A stretch of 64,000 nucleotides of DNA from Nocardia spumae (lineage in GTDB: Bacteria; Actinomycetota; Actinomycetes; Mycobacteriales; Mycobacteriaceae): NCBI RefSeq assembly GCF_020733635.1, contig NZ_JAJFZL010000001.1, forward strand, positions 1,798,001 to 1,862,000. The letters run 5' to 3'. The notes below the pieces were generated by a model. It was not told where the DNA came from. It worked only from the letters and a program-made list of their open reading frames with translations, and made no database searches. The position numbers and the translations under genes are program-made. Numbering within the stretch: the stretch's first letter is position 1; every line of letters begins with the position of its first letter. Shown here one piece after another: positions 37,262-49,428 of this stretch.

Positions 37262-38675
37262 CGAGCATCTCCTCCATGGATTCGCGCACCGACGCCGCCA
37301 GCACGGCGATATCGGCCATCGCCTCGCGGTCGGCATTGAAACCGTAGAACACCCGCCCGTCGTAGGACGTGATCCCGATACTCGACGCCTGATTGCGCAG
37401 CAACGGCGATACCGGATACATCTCCAGCATCCGCGCGCCGCCGATGTACATCGGCTGCTGCGGACCCGGGGCGTTGGTGATCACCAAATTGAACGTGTGC
37501 TCTGCGAACGTACTCGCCGCCCGGACGCTCATCGCGTGCAGGCTGGCCGGGGCGAAGCCGGCCATGTGCACCAGCGTCCGCGCCCGCACCCCGCGCCGGT
37601 GGCGGGAATGCTCGCCGGTGGCATGCGAGATATGCGACAGCCGCATCACCGGATTCGGCTCACCGACCGGCAGATCGATCAGGAACGACGACACCTCGCT
37701 GGCCGGACGCAGGGCGTCCTCGGGCGCTCCGTCGACGTAGACCGACATCGGCACCACCGCGCGCAGCACCGCCGATTCCACCAGGACCTCACCCCGGGAC
37801 TGCAGGAATATCCGCAGCGCGCCGGTGACCACCGCCAGGATCGCGTCGTTGATCGAGCAGTCGAAGCGACGGCGGATGCGGCGGTAGTCGTCGAGCGCCG
37901 TCTGCGCGATATCGAACCGCCGGCAGCGTGAGATCGAGGTGTTGAAGATGCTGTCGGGCGCGGTCCGCCCGGCGGCGCGCACCCGGGAGACAGCGGCGTC
38001 GACGGCTCTGCCCGCGGCCGCCGCCACCGCGGACGCGTTGGCGCCGGCATCGCGCATCACCTCCCACGCGGTGGCGGGCTGGGTCGCGATCTCGGCCAAG
38101 GCCATACCCAGTAGCTCCACCTCACCGGGTTCGCGGTGGGCCACCCAGGTGTCGGGCGCGACCTCGCGCGGCCGCGGGCCGGCGTCGAGGATGACGTGCC
38201 CGATCTCGAGTGCGGTTTCGCCGTCCACCAGCGCCGAATGGGTTTTGGTGAAGATCGCGCACCGGTCCTCGGACAGACCCTCGATGAGATACATCTCCCA
38301 CAGCGGCCGGCTCTGGTCCAGCGGCCGTGAGGTCAACCGTCCGACGAGTTCATGGAGCTGCTCGTCGGAACCCGGCGCCGGGAGCGCGGAGCGGCGCACG
38401 TGGTAGGTCAGATCGAAGCGGCTGTCCTCCACCCAGACCGGGCGGCCGACCTTGAACGGAACCTCGCGCACCTTGCGGCGATAGCGCGGCACCATCGGCA
38501 GCCGACTGTCGACCAGATCGAGTAATCGCTGATAGTCCAGGTCGGCCGCGGTATCCCCGGCAGCCTCGGCCGGATGCTCGACGCGCACGATCGCGAGCGA
38601 GCCGATGTGCATGGGATTGCTGCTCGACTCGAGCCTGAAGAACGATGAGTCCTGCGGCGACAGTCTCGTGATCAC
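37248..38675 (-). CDS. Wax ester synthase/diacylglycerol acyltransferase (WS/DGAT) family protein with altered active-site motif
   Basis: WS/DGAT enzymes join acyl-CoA to diacylglycerol or fatty alcohol to make storage triacylglycerol or wax. The 475-residue sequence has the family opening RLSPQDSSFFRLESSSNPMHIGSL and the blocks PLWEMYLIEGL and NDAILAVVTGALR, plus the late NLVITNAPGPQQPMYIGGARM. The catalytic motif HHxxxDG reads H146-S147-ALV-D151-G, so the second, normally catalytic His is a Ser. The gene corresponds in position to M. tuberculosis Rv3233c-Rv3234c. It starts at the ATG at 38675. Activity is uncertain because of the substitution. Confidence 0.88.
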   Translation of the reverse strand: MITRLSPQDSSFFRLESSSNPMHIGSLAIVRVEHPAEAAGDTAADLDYQRLLDLVDSRLPMVPRYRRKVREVPFKVGRPVWVEDSRFDLTYHVRRSALPAPGSDEQLHELVGRLTSRPLDQSRPLWEMYLIEGLSEDRCAIFTKTHSALVDGETALEIGHVILDAGPRPREVAPDTWVAHREPGEVELLGMALAEIATQPATAWEVMRDAGANASAVAAAAGRAVDAAVSRVRAAGRTAPDSIFNTSISRCRRFDIAQTALDDYRRIRRRFDCSINDAILAVVTGALRIFLQSRGEVLVESAVLRAVVPMSVYVDGAPEDALRPASEVSSFLIDLPVGEPNPVMRLSHISHATGEHSRHRRGVRARTLVHMAGFAPASLHAMSVRAASTFAEHTFNLVITNAPGPQQPMYIGGARMLEMYPVSPLLRNQASSIGITSYDGRVFYGFNADREAMADIAVLAASVRESMEEMLGACV

Positions 38676-38848
38676 GCTGTTGAATGCTCCTCTCCGTTGC
38701 CGTCCTCCATTGTGGGGTTACACAATCCATCCGCGGGGAACTCTGTGGGACTTGTCGCGTCCGTGGCGGAAATACTCCGGCGCCGGGACCGGCCGTGGCA
38801 TGCTGGTGCGATCCGTGCCCGAAGCAGGCCGACCAGGGGGAGTGTCGA

Positions 38849-39415
38849 ATGCTCGAGTCTTCTGCAAGCCCGGTTTACACCCGCCGCGCGACGACCGCGG
38901 CACCGGTGTTCGAACCGCCGCTGAATCCCGACCACACCGATACCGAGGCCGCGCGCGGACCGCTTCGGCGTGCCGGGGATCGTGGCGGCGTTCGACTCCG
39001 CGCGCCGCGCCGCTCCACACACGACGGACGCTCACCGGGGACCGGCGCGATGGGCACGCCCGCGGTTCGTGGCGGGGGCGGCGAGGCGGGGGAGAGCGAC
39101 GCGGCCGCGGCTCGGTTCGCCGAGCGGTCGCTGCGATTGGTGCTCGAGGTGATCGACGGCCGTCGCCCGCTCGGTCAGCTGCGCTCGGTGGTCGAGCCGA
39201 CCGTCCTCGCGGCGGTCGAAACGCTGGCCCGCACCGCGGCGGCCGAACGCCGTCTGGGCAGCGCGGTCCTGGTCACCGTGAAAACCGCCGAGATCACGGC
39301 GAACGGTGCCGAGGTCTGCGCGGGATACGACCGCGGCCGGCGGCGCTTCGCGATCGCGGCGCGCCTGGTGCTGCGGCGGGGCCGGTGGCGCGTCGGCGCG
39401 CTGCGTATGCGCTGA
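38849..39415 (+). CDS. Rv3235-like (DUF6459) conserved protein
   Basis: This is a 188-residue protein. The N-terminal 85 residues are disordered and rich in Arg, Gly and Ala. The C-terminal domain (AERSLRLVLEVIDGRRPLGQ, LRSVVEPTVLAAVETLAR) is the conserved part of the Rv3235 family, which always sits near secA in this order. Function is unknown; the fold resembles a small alpha/beta domain ending in VLRRGRWRVGALRMR. The ATG at 38849 follows GGGGGAG. The frame is open upstream to 38684, but that part shows no conservation I recognise. Confidence 0.8.
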   Translation: MLESSASPVYTRRATTAAPVFEPPLNPDHTDTEAARGPLRRAGDRGGVRLRAPRRSTHDGRSPGTGAMGTPAVRGGGGEAGESDAAAARFAERSLRLVLEVIDGRRPLGQLRSVVEPTVLAAVETLARTAAAERRLGSAVLVTVKTAEITANGAEVCAGYDRGRRRFAIAARLVLRRGRWRVGALRMR

Positions 39416-39633
39416 CGGCGATGGATGGGAGGGGAGTGGACGCTGGGTGAGATCTGTCGCCGCGCGGGCGCCTACGATGGAGGCCGCATTACCATGGACG
39501 ATGCCGCGTATCCGCGCACCGGGGATTTCGCCCATACGATGTGGCGGGGGCTTCGGTGTGCCGTGAACGGCGCGGTGTGCCGAAGATGTAGCACTGCAAG
39601 ACGACAACATCGACCAGAGGACTGACGAGACCC

Positions 39634-42471
<2,838 letters not shown>

Positions 42472-42488
42472 TTTCGAGAGAAGACATC

Positions 42489-42523
42489 AGCGGCCGGTCC
42501 ACCGACCAGGTGGGCCGGCCGCT
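42489..42523 (+). terminator. Terminator hairpin after secA
   Basis: The 15-base arms 42489-42503 (AGCGGCCGGTCCACC) and 42509-42523 pair with one G-T wobble around a 5-base loop. The hairpin starts 18 bases after the secA stop. Confidence 0.7.
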
Positions 42524-42603
42524 CTGCTGTGAAATCGCCTGTCTGTCACCGGCATCGGGGGCGGTCACGTGGCGAGCTGGTTCAGGACGCGCGATGGCGC
42601 GGG

Positions 42604-43809
42604 TCAGAACACCACGTCGGCGCGGGCCAAGGCCGCCAATACCGCCGGCTCGGGCCAATGCCGAGCCTCGAACCGCTCCGGTGTCAGGCCGGGGACGGCC
42701 GTGATCCCGGTGAGCCGCACAGCGGTATCGAACGGGACCGTGCACAGGGTGCTGACTTCCTCCTCCTGCTCATCCATGACGCAGAAGACGATGTAGTCCG
42801 CCCGGGGTAACAGGAATTCGACACCCTGGCCCCAGGTCGCGACCGTGAACGGACCTTCGTCCCGGGCCACGAAGAGCGGGGTGGCGGGGTAGGCCGGTTC
42901 CAGGCCGAACCCGGTGAGCTCGAGATGGGTGTCGAATTGCTCGCTGATCCATTCGGATTGGGTGGTGTATTCGGTCACGGCCAGCCCTGCGGCGGCACGC
43001 TGGGCGGCGGCCAGTGCGCGATGCGGGCCGACTCGATCGAGCGGGACCACGGCGCCGTTCCCGTCGAGGGTGTACCCCTGCGGCGACAGCGGCCGGCTCG
43101 CCTCGCGATACTGCTGCTCGACCATCTCGAAGACCGAATCCAGTATCTCGGGATCGTCGGGGACCAGCAGCAAGGTGTCGACATCGGGGATGAATGCCAC
43201 CGGGCGCCAATCCGGAGTGTCCAGTGCCGCAAGCCATTCCGGCACCAGCAGGTATGAGGCGAAGTAGCTGCTGCCCTCGTCGACGAAACGGATCAGCGAC
43301 CGCGGCTCGAGTTCGGCGGAGGTGAGGATCGAGCCGAGATTCGCCCGCGCCCGGGCGAAGACCTCCTCGACCGGCACGCCCCACTTGGCGGCATCGGACA
43401 TGGTCACGATGGTGCGGGTTTCCTCCCGATCGATCGCCACCATTTCGTTGATGAACGGGAAAGCGGGACGCGCCAACGGTTGCGGCATATCGTCGTCGGC
43501 GCCGAGCCCGTACGTCATCGGGCGCAGGATCGGCCGCAGCGAGTCGCAGACCTCGTCCCAGCCCGCGTCGGGATCCTTCGGACTCAACAGGGCGGTGACG
43601 AACCGGTCGACCCGCGCATCACGTTCGGCTTCGGCCAGGCCGTCGGTCTCGTGGAAAAGATTGCTCAGAAACAGCACGTGGTCGTTGCCCACCGTGAGCG
43701 CGAACTCGTCCCGGTCGTACCGAACCACGGCCGATCCGGCGGCCCCGGACTTCGCCAGCCGAAGCATGACCTGCTGTGCGAATGCGTATCGCTGCTCTTG
43801 TGTCCCCAT
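42604..43809 (-). CDS. Conserved hypothetical protein, about 400 residues
   Basis: I do not recognise a function. The 401-residue protein is acidic and soluble-looking, with no signal peptide or membrane segment. The N-terminal third is a mixed alpha/beta block starting QRYAFAQQVMLRLAKSGAAG. It includes FLSNLFHETD and a conserved-looking LSPKDPDAGWDEV with SLRPILRPM. The middle has RFVDEGSSYFASYLLVPEWLA and PDVDTLLLVPDDPEILDSVFEMVEQQ, and the end has ADYIVFCVMDEQEEEVSTL. The DUF1444-like block order is a weak resemblance only. It is convergent with secA and on the same strand as rsgA, about 67 bases downstream of it. Confidence 0.75.
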   Translation of the reverse strand: MGTQEQRYAFAQQVMLRLAKSGAAGSAVVRYDRDEFALTVGNDHVLFLSNLFHETDGLAEAERDARVDRFVTALLSPKDPDAGWDEVCDSLRPILRPMTYGLGADDDMPQPLARPAFPFINEMVAIDREETRTIVTMSDAAKWGVPVEEVFARARANLGSILTSAELEPRSLIRFVDEGSSYFASYLLVPEWLAALDTPDWRPVAFIPDVDTLLLVPDDPEILDSVFEMVEQQYREASRPLSPQGYTLDGNGAVVPLDRVGPHRALAAAQRAAAGLAVTEYTTQSEWISEQFDTHLELTGFGLEPAYPATPLFVARDEGPFTVATWGQGVEFLLPRADYIVFCVMDEQEEEVSTLCTVPFDTAVRLTGITAVPGLTPERFEARHWPEPAVLAALARADVVF

Positions 43810-43876
43810 CGGGACAGAACAATAGACCGAGGGGGCGACAGCGATCGGTGGACTGTTCCTCCGGACGGGAAGTGCG

Positions 43877-44878
43877 TCAGCCGTTGCCGACGGTCCATGG
43901 ATCGTTGGAGTTCAACGCCGTGAGCAGGAGGCGGATGGCGGCCACCCGGCGTTCCTTGCCCGGTAGTTCGTCGAGTGCGCATTCCGGATCCGCGGGCGGG
44001 CCCAGATGGGTGCAGCCGCGCGGGCAGTTCTCGATGGCGTCCGACAGGTCGGCGAAGGCGGCGATCACATCGTCGGGGGTGATGTGGGCCAGGCCGAAGG
44101 AGCGGATGCCGGGGGTGTCGATGACCCAGCCTCCACCCGCCAGCGGCAATGCGACGGACTGGGTGGAGGTATGCCGGCCCTTGCCGACGCCCGACACCGT
44201 GCCGACGGCTCGATCCGCATCGGGCACAAGGCGATTCACCAGGGTCGATTTACCCACACCGGAATGTCCGAGCAGGCAGGTCAGGGAGTCCCGCAGCAGG
44301 TCGCGGACCTGCTCCAGCGGATCGTCGCGACCGCCGTAGACGATGGTCAGGTCGAGATCGGCGAATTCGGCCGCGAATTCGGATTCCGCGGCCAGATCGT
44401 GTTTGGTCAGGCACAGAATCGGTTGCAGCCCACCGGCGTACGCGGCGACCATGGCGCGTTCGACGAATCCGGTGCGGGGCGGTGGATCGGCCAGCGCGAC
44501 CACGATGAACAGCTGCTCGGCATTGGAGACGACGATGCGTTCGAACGGATCGGTGTCGTCGGCGGTGCGGCGCAACACCGTTCGGCGTTCGGCCACCCGG
44601 ACGATCCGGGCGAGGGTGTCGGGACGCCCGGACAGATCGCCGACGACATCCACCTGATCGCCGACGACGATGGGGGTACGACCCAGTTCGCGTGCGCGCA
44701 TGGCGACCACCAGGCGGTCGGGATCGTCGCCAAGGACACATCCCCAGCGGCCTCGATCCACCGAAACCACCATGGCCGACACCGCATCCCGATGTTCGGG
44801 CCGGGTCTTGGTGCGGGGACGCGACCCTCTGCCCGGGCGGACCCGGACATCGGATTCGTCGTACTCCCGGCGCCTCAG
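43877..44878 (-). CDS. rsgA: Ribosome small-subunit-dependent GTPase RsgA, probable CTG start
   Basis: RsgA is a circularly permuted GTPase that checks 30S maturation. It has an N-terminal OB fold ([16 protein letters not shown]), then the permuted G motifs LCLTKHD (G4), GHSGVGKST (G1) and [10 protein letters not shown] (G3), and the C-terminal zinc site [22 protein letters not shown]. The first ATG/GTG in frame is at 44782, inside the OB fold. The conserved N-terminus [20 protein letters not shown] is encoded upstream of it. The only start that includes it is the CTG at 44878, seven bases after AAGGAG and overlapping the aroA stop by four bases. That gives 333 residues, a normal length. Confidence 0.88.
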   Translation of the reverse strand: MRRREYDESDVRVRPGRGSRPRTKTRPEHRDAVSAMVVSVDRGRWGCVLGDDPDRLVVAMRARELGRTPIVVGDQVDVVGDLSGRPDTLARIVRVAERRTVLRRTADDTDPFERIVVSNAEQLFIVVALADPPPRTGFVERAMVAAYAGGLQPILCLTKHDLAAESEFAAEFADLDLTIVYGGRDDPLEQVRDLLRDSLTCLLGHSGVGKSTLVNRLVPDADRAVGTVSGVGKGRHTSTQSVALPLAGGGWVIDTPGIRSFGLAHITPDDVIAAFADLSDAIENCPRGCTHLGPPADPECALDELPGKERRVAAIRLLLTALNSNDPWTVGNG

Positions 44879-46176
44879 TGGGCCGCTCCTTCACCCGATA
44901 AGGCGCCCGCGTCGGCCAGCATGGCCTCCCAGAGGGTGACGAATTCCGGCAGCGTCTTGGCGGTGGTCCCGATGTCCTCGATGCTCACGCCGGGGACGCG
45001 CAGGCCGAGAATCGCTCCCGCCGTGGCCATTCGGTGATCGGCGTAGGAGTGCCACCGGCCGCCGCTCAACGGAGTCGGCTCGATGGCCAGGCCGTCGTCG
45101 GTCTCGGTGACCTTACCGCCGAGGCGGTTGATCTCGGTGGTCAGCGCCGCCAGCCGATCGGTCTCGTGGCCGCGCAGATGGGCGATGCCGCGCAGCCGCG
45201 ACGGCGAATCGGCCAGGGCGGCCAGCGCCGCCACAGTGGGGGTGAGCTCGCCGACATCGTGCAGATCGATATCGATTCCGGCCAGTGTCCGCGGACCGCG
45301 CACGGTCAGCTTGCCGTCGTGGCGGCGGGCCTCGGCGCCCATGCGGACCAGGATTTCGCGAATCACGTCGCCGGCCTGCGTGGTCAGCTGGGGCCAGTGC
45401 GGAATGGTCACCTCGCCGCCGGTGACCGCGGCGGCGGCCAGGAACGAGGTGGCATTGGACAGATCCGGCTCGACGTCCCAGTCGACCGCGTGGATCGGGC
45501 CCGGCTCGACGGTCCAGATCTGGTCCCGGCGCGGATCGGTCGGCGCCTGCACCCGCACACCGGCCTGCTGCAGCATCTGCACGGTCATCTCGATATGCGG
45601 CAGGGACGGCAGCGGGGCGCCTTCGTGGCGCACGGTGAGGCCGGACTCGAAGCGCGCGGCCGACAGCAGCAGTCCGGAGACGAACTGCGACGAACCCGAG
45701 GCGTCGAGGGTGACCTCGCCGCCGCGCTGTGATCCGGTGCCACGGACCACGAACGGCAGCGTATTGCCCTCGATATCGACGCCCAGGCTGCGCAGCGCGT
45801 CGAGAATCGTGTGCAGCGGGCGCAGCTGCGCCTGCTCGTCGCCGAAGAACGCCACATCGCCCTGAGCCAGCGCGGCCACCGGCGGCAGGAAGCGCATGAC
45901 GGTGCCGGCCAAGCCGCAGTCGACGGTCGCGTTGTGCAGATGGTCGGCCGGGGTGACGGCGAGGACGTCACCGTCACCGCTGATATCGGTGCCCATGGCG
46001 CGCAGGGCCCCGATCATCAGCTCGGTATCGCGGCTGCGCAGCGCACCGGTGATGGTCGAGGGGCGGTCGGCGAGCGCGGCGAGGATCAGTGCCCGGTTGG
46101 TGATCGATTTGGACCCGGGCAGGGTGACGGTCGCGTGCACGGCATGGTCGATGTGGGGCGCGGGCCAGAAACTCAC
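44875..46176 (-). CDS. aroA: 3-phosphoshikimate 1-carboxyvinyltransferase (EPSP synthase)
   Basis: AroA joins PEP to shikimate-3-phosphate in the pathway to chorismate. The 433 residues carry [18 protein letters not shown] at the start, [18 protein letters not shown], the [14 protein letters not shown] region, and the C-terminal [11 protein letters not shown] and [16 protein letters not shown]. The GTG at 46176 ([10 protein letters not shown]), after GAGAAG, fits the family N-terminus; an ATG at 46194 would add six residues. The stop overlaps the rsgA start, as in mycobacteria where rsgA and aroA adjoin. An IR terminator lies beyond the neighbouring gene. Confidence 0.95.
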   Translation of the reverse strand: MSFWPAPHIDHAVHATVTLPGSKSITNRALILAALADRPSTITGALRSRDTELMIGALRAMGTDISGDGDVLAVTPADHLHNATVDCGLAGTVMRFLPPVAALAQGDVAFFGDEQAQLRPLHTILDALRSLGVDIEGNTLPFVVRGTGSQRGGEVTLDASGSSQFVSGLLLSAARFESGLTVRHEGAPLPSLPHIEMTVQMLQQAGVRVQAPTDPRRDQIWTVEPGPIHAVDWDVEPDLSNATSFLAAAAVTGGEVTIPHWPQLTTQAGDVIREILVRMGAEARRHDGKLTVRGPRTLAGIDIDLHDVGELTPTVAALAALADSPSRLRGIAHLRGHETDRLAALTTEINRLGGKVTETDDGLAIEPTPLSGGRWHSYADHRMATAGAILGLRVPGVSIEDIGTTAKTLPEFVTLWEAMLADAGALSGEGAAH

Positions 46177-46335
46177 CGGACCATCTTCTCTCATGAGAGC
46201 AGAGCCCGTACGCACGGAGCGCGGTTTTGTGATCTCGCACTTATGCTCGTTTATTCGCCCGATACCCGAAATTCGGCTCGACGGGAGGTCGGAGCGGGTT
46301 GCCGGGAATCGCGGGCGCGACCGGAAGAGCGCGAA

Positions 46336-46363
46336 CGGGCCCGCACTGTTCGGTGCGGGCCCG
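46336..46363 (-). terminator. Terminator hairpin downstream of the aldehyde dehydrogenase gene
   Basis: An 11-bp perfect stem pairs CGGGCCCGCAC (46336-46346) with 46353-46363 around a 6-base loop. It lies 14 bases beyond the aldehyde dehydrogenase stop (46378, minus strand). Confidence 0.7.
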
Positions 46364-46377
46364 CGAATTGTCCGGTT

Positions 46378-47913
46378 CTACTTGTTGCGACCGTGCAGCA
46401 GCGGAACCACCTTGCGCAGCAGTCGCATGGTGCTGTCGGTGCGCTTGTAGCTCATCAGCGCCATGCCCGGAATCGCGAAGCGTTGCACCGCGATCGAATG
46501 CGGGCTGGTGAATTCCAGCAGACCGGGTGCGCCGTGGATGCGGCCGATGCCGGAATCGCCGACGCCGCCGAAGGGCAGGGCCGCGATGGCGGCGAAGCCG
46601 AGCACCGAGTTGACCGAGGTGGCCCCGGCCCGCAGCCGACGGGCGATTTCGAGCCCGTGCTTACGCGAATAGACGGCCGAGCCCAGTCCGTATTTCGACG
46701 TGTTCGCCAATTCGACGGCCTCGTCGACGCTGTCGACGGTGCGGATGGTCACGGTCGGACCGAAGGTCTCCTCGCGCACCGCGTCGGAATTCTCGTCGAC
46801 ATCGACCAGGACCACCGGCTCGATGTAGGGCGCGTGCACCGATTCCGGACCACCCAGGACCGCGGTACCGCCGTTGGCCAGTGCCGCTTCGATGTGCTTG
46901 CGGACGATGTCGACCTGCGCGGGCATGGTCATCGGGCCGTAGGAGGCCTTGTCGTCGGATCCCGAGTGCACGGTGGACAGGATCTTCTTGACCTCGGCGA
47001 TGAACGGTTCGCGAATCGCCTTGTCGACGTAGACACGCTCGACACCGGCACAGGTCTGGCCACTGTTCATGGTGGCGCCGTAGGCGACGGCGTCCGCGGC
47101 CGCCGCGATATCGGCGTCGGCGGCGACGATGACCGCGTCCTTACCGCCGCACTCCAGCAGCACCGGGGTCAGTGATTCCGCGGCGGCGGCCATGATCTTC
47201 TTGCCGGTCGCGGTGGACCCGGTGAAGGCGATCTTGTCGACGCCCGCTTTCACCAGTGCCGCACCGGTCGCGCCGTAGCCGTTGATCGTGACGAAGACGC
47301 CCTCGGGCAGCCCGGGATTGGCGTCGACGAAGGCCTCGCCGACGAAATTGCCGATGCTGGTGGAATATTCACTCGGCTTGAACACGACCGTATTTCCCGC
47401 GGCCAGCGCATAGGCCAGGGAGCCGTTGGGGGTGTACACCGGATAATTCCACGGCCCGATCACACCGACCACGCCGAGCGGGCGCTGTTCGATGGAGGCG
47501 GCGAAATTCGACATCAGCGCGCCGGGGGAAACCTTCTTGGGCTTGAGCACCTTCTCGGCATTCTTGGCCGCCCAGGCGATGTGCTCGAGCGCCAGCATCA
47601 ATTCCAGATACGCGTCGTCGCGTGGTTTGCCGTTCTCGGCGTGGATCAGATCGCAGAATTCGTCGGCGCGGGCGACCAGTCGGCTCGACCAGCGCAGCAG
47701 CGCCTGTTTGCGATCGGCGAAACTGAGCCCACTCCAGGTGGCCGCGGCCGCGCGGGCCTTGTCGACGGCCGCGCGCACCGCCGCTTCGTCGGCGATGGGA
47801 TGGGTGGCGATGACCTCGCCGGTAGCCGGATCGACCGAGGAGAGTTCGGTCGCGGGAGCGGATTCGGATGCCTTCGCCGACGCGGTGGCGGCGGTGGACT
47901 CGGTGGTGGACAT
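46378..47913 (-). CDS. NAD(P)-dependent aldehyde dehydrogenase
   Basis: This 511-residue aldehyde dehydrogenase oxidises an aldehyde to the acid. It has the nucleotide-binding block GVVGVIGPWNYPVYTPNGSLAYALAAGNTVVFKPSE, the IAFTGSTATGKKI loop, the general-base Glu in LLECGGKDAVI, and the nucleophilic Cys in NSGQTCAGVERVYVD. The C-terminal extension after PFGGVGDSGIGRIHG, with FTSPHSIAVQRF and a hydrophobic/basic end (MALMSYKRTDSTMRLLRKVV), resembles membrane-associated fatty-aldehyde dehydrogenases. Oxidation of fatty aldehydes from alkane degradation would fit the nearby alk genes, but this is inference. The ATG is at 47913; a Ser/Thr/Ala-rich leader of about 25 residues precedes the domain. 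Confidence 0.92.
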   Translation of the reverse strand: MSTTESTAATASAKASESAPATELSSVDPATGEVIATHPIADEAAVRAAVDKARAAAATWSGLSFADRKQALLRWSSRLVARADEFCDLIHAENGKPRDDAYLELMLALEHIAWAAKNAEKVLKPKKVSPGALMSNFAASIEQRPLGVVGVIGPWNYPVYTPNGSLAYALAAGNTVVFKPSEYSTSIGNFVGEAFVDANPGLPEGVFVTINGYGATGAALVKAGVDKIAFTGSTATGKKIMAAAAESLTPVLLECGGKDAVIVAADADIAAAADAVAYGATMNSGQTCAGVERVYVDKAIREPFIAEVKKILSTVHSGSDDKASYGPMTMPAQVDIVRKHIEAALANGGTAVLGGPESVHAPYIEPVVLVDVDENSDAVREETFGPTVTIRTVDSVDEAVELANTSKYGLGSAVYSRKHGLEIARRLRAGATSVNSVLGFAAIAALPFGGVGDSGIGRIHGAPGLLEFTSPHSIAVQRFAIPGMALMSYKRTDSTMRLLRKVVPLLHGRNK

Positions 47914-48060
47914 TATTCGGCGACCCCTAATGAGAGAGTTACGGCAAGAAGTTCTCACACCCGAGATGTGATGTCAACCGCCTTCAGTTGTCTTCGTCAC
48001 GTCGCGCGGATATGTCCGAGCTTACGGATCCCGGGCGCCTCCGGATGGCAGCATGGAGAT

Positions 48061-48924
48061 ATGTGCGGCAGATATGCGACCACGGCGAATCCGGCGAGGT
48101 TGGCGGTCGAACTCGATGCGCTCGACGAGACCGGCGACGGTGTCGCGAGCGGCGAAACGGCCGCGGATCCGAAGCCGGCTTCGGAGGGAAACGCATCGGG
48201 TGACAAATCCGGGAAAAATGGTGCGCCGGGCGCGAATTACAATGTGGCGCCGACGAATCAGGTACTCACCGTGGTTCGGCGGCACGACCACGACCACCCC
48301 GGCGACGATCCCGCGCTGCGGATCCGGCGGATGCGCTGGGGGCTGATCCCGGTGTGGACCAAGGCCGCCGAACCGGGGGTCCCGGCCAAGGGGAAGCCGC
48401 TGTTCAACGCGCGGGCCGATCGTGCCGCGACCGCACCCTCGTTCCGGGACGCGGTCAAGAAGCGGCGCTGCCTGGTGCCGATGGACGGCTGGTACGAATG
48501 GCTGGCCGAACCGCATCCGGCCGGTTCGGGCAAAGCGGTCAAGCAGCCTTACTACATGTCCGATGCCGACGGCGACCGGTTGTACATGGCCGGACTGTGG
48601 TCGGTGTGGCGGGATTCCGCGCTCCGGGATATGCGGCCGCTACTGTCGTGCACCATCCTCACCACCGATGCGGTCGGCGATCTGACTCGCATCCACGACC
48701 GGATGCCGCTGGTGATGCCGCGCGAGCACTGGGACGCCTGGCTCGACCCCGATCATCCGGCGCCGCACGAACTACTGGAAACCCCCGCGCCGGAAGTGAT
48801 TTCGTCGATCGTCGCCAGGCCGGTCTCGACATTGGTCAATTCGGTGCGCAACAACGGTCCGGAACTGTTGGCGCCGGCGGCCGGCGGCGGCAGCGAAAAG
48901 GCCGGGCAGATCAGCTTGATCTGA
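48061..48924 (+). CDS. SRAP-domain DNA-protein crosslink protein (HMCES/YedK family)
   Basis: SRAP proteins bind abasic sites in single-stranded DNA through the N-terminal cysteine and shield them from breakage. The start MCGRYATTANPARLA places catalytic Cys2 exactly. YNVAPTNQV and NARADRAATAPSFRDAVKKRRCLVPMDGWYEW follow, and the conserved His is in RIHDRMPLVMPREHWDAWL. The 287 residues include a Gly/Lys-rich low-complexity insertion between the first and second strands. The ATG is at 48061, divergent from the aldehyde dehydrogenase, and corresponds to M. tuberculosis Rv3226c beside aroA. Confidence 0.93.
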   Translation: MCGRYATTANPARLAVELDALDETGDGVASGETAADPKPASEGNASGDKSGKNGAPGANYNVAPTNQVLTVVRRHDHDHPGDDPALRIRRMRWGLIPVWTKAAEPGVPAKGKPLFNARADRAATAPSFRDAVKKRRCLVPMDGWYEWLAEPHPAGSGKAVKQPYYMSDADGDRLYMAGLWSVWRDSALRDMRPLLSCTILTTDAVGDLTRIHDRMPLVMPREHWDAWLDPDHPAPHELLETPAPEVISSIVARPVSTLVNSVRNNGPELLAPAAGGGSEKAGQISLI

Positions 48925-48956
48925 ACCCGGCCCGGCGCGGTGCCCGAGGGCGTTCG

Positions 48957-49277
48957 CTATTCACATTTCACGGTGGGCGCCACGATGTTGAGGCCGCATT
49001 TCAAGATGTTCGCGCCCAGCTCGATGATCTTGGTGGCGGTGCCGCCGCCCAGCTTCTCGGCCTTCTCCACGCGCTGATCCTTCTGGGGCGTGGCCTTCTC
49101 TGGCGTGCCCGGGTGTTCGGCATCGCCGCCCAGTGGATAGTTCGGATTGTGGGCGGGGGCGACCGCGTTGGGTGCCGCACTCGCGGGGGCGGCGGTCACC
49201 AGGCCGGAACCCAATGCGAGTAGTGCGGCGCCGGTGGTGGCGGCGATCAGGCTGCGCACGCGCGGACGGTGGGTCAT
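48957..49277 (-). CDS. Small secreted protein of unknown function
   Basis: This 106-residue protein has a signal peptide: basic start MTHRPRVRSL, hydrophobic core IAATTGAALLALGSGLVTAA, and cleavage after ASA. The mature part has a Pro/Lys/Glu-rich linker, then a helix (KAEKLGGGTATKIIELGANIL) ending in LKCGLNIVAPTVKCE, where two Cys nine apart may be bonded. No family is recognised. The ATG is at 49277. It is convergent with the SRAP gene, and a good start with a proper signal peptide makes it likely to be real. Confidence 0.7.
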   Translation of the reverse strand: MTHRPRVRSLIAATTGAALLALGSGLVTAAPASAAPNAVAPAHNPNYPLGGDAEHPGTPEKATPQKDQRVEKAEKLGGGTATKIIELGANILKCGLNIVAPTVKCE

Positions 49278-49428
49278 TTCGCATCACATCCTCGGTTCGA
49301 AACGAATCGGGGGTCGAACGAACTGCTCGACAAGTAACGCACAGATACTGGTGTGATTCGAGTGAATCATGTGAATCCCGCCCTGGTCGCAGCGTGTCCC
49401 CGGAGTGTTGCGGCCGATGCGTGAGCCG

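Noticed and set aside
39425..39625. Short plus-strand ORF in the secA leader
   Set aside because: It has no convincing ribosome-binding site or conserved sequence, and it overlaps the expected secA promoter region.
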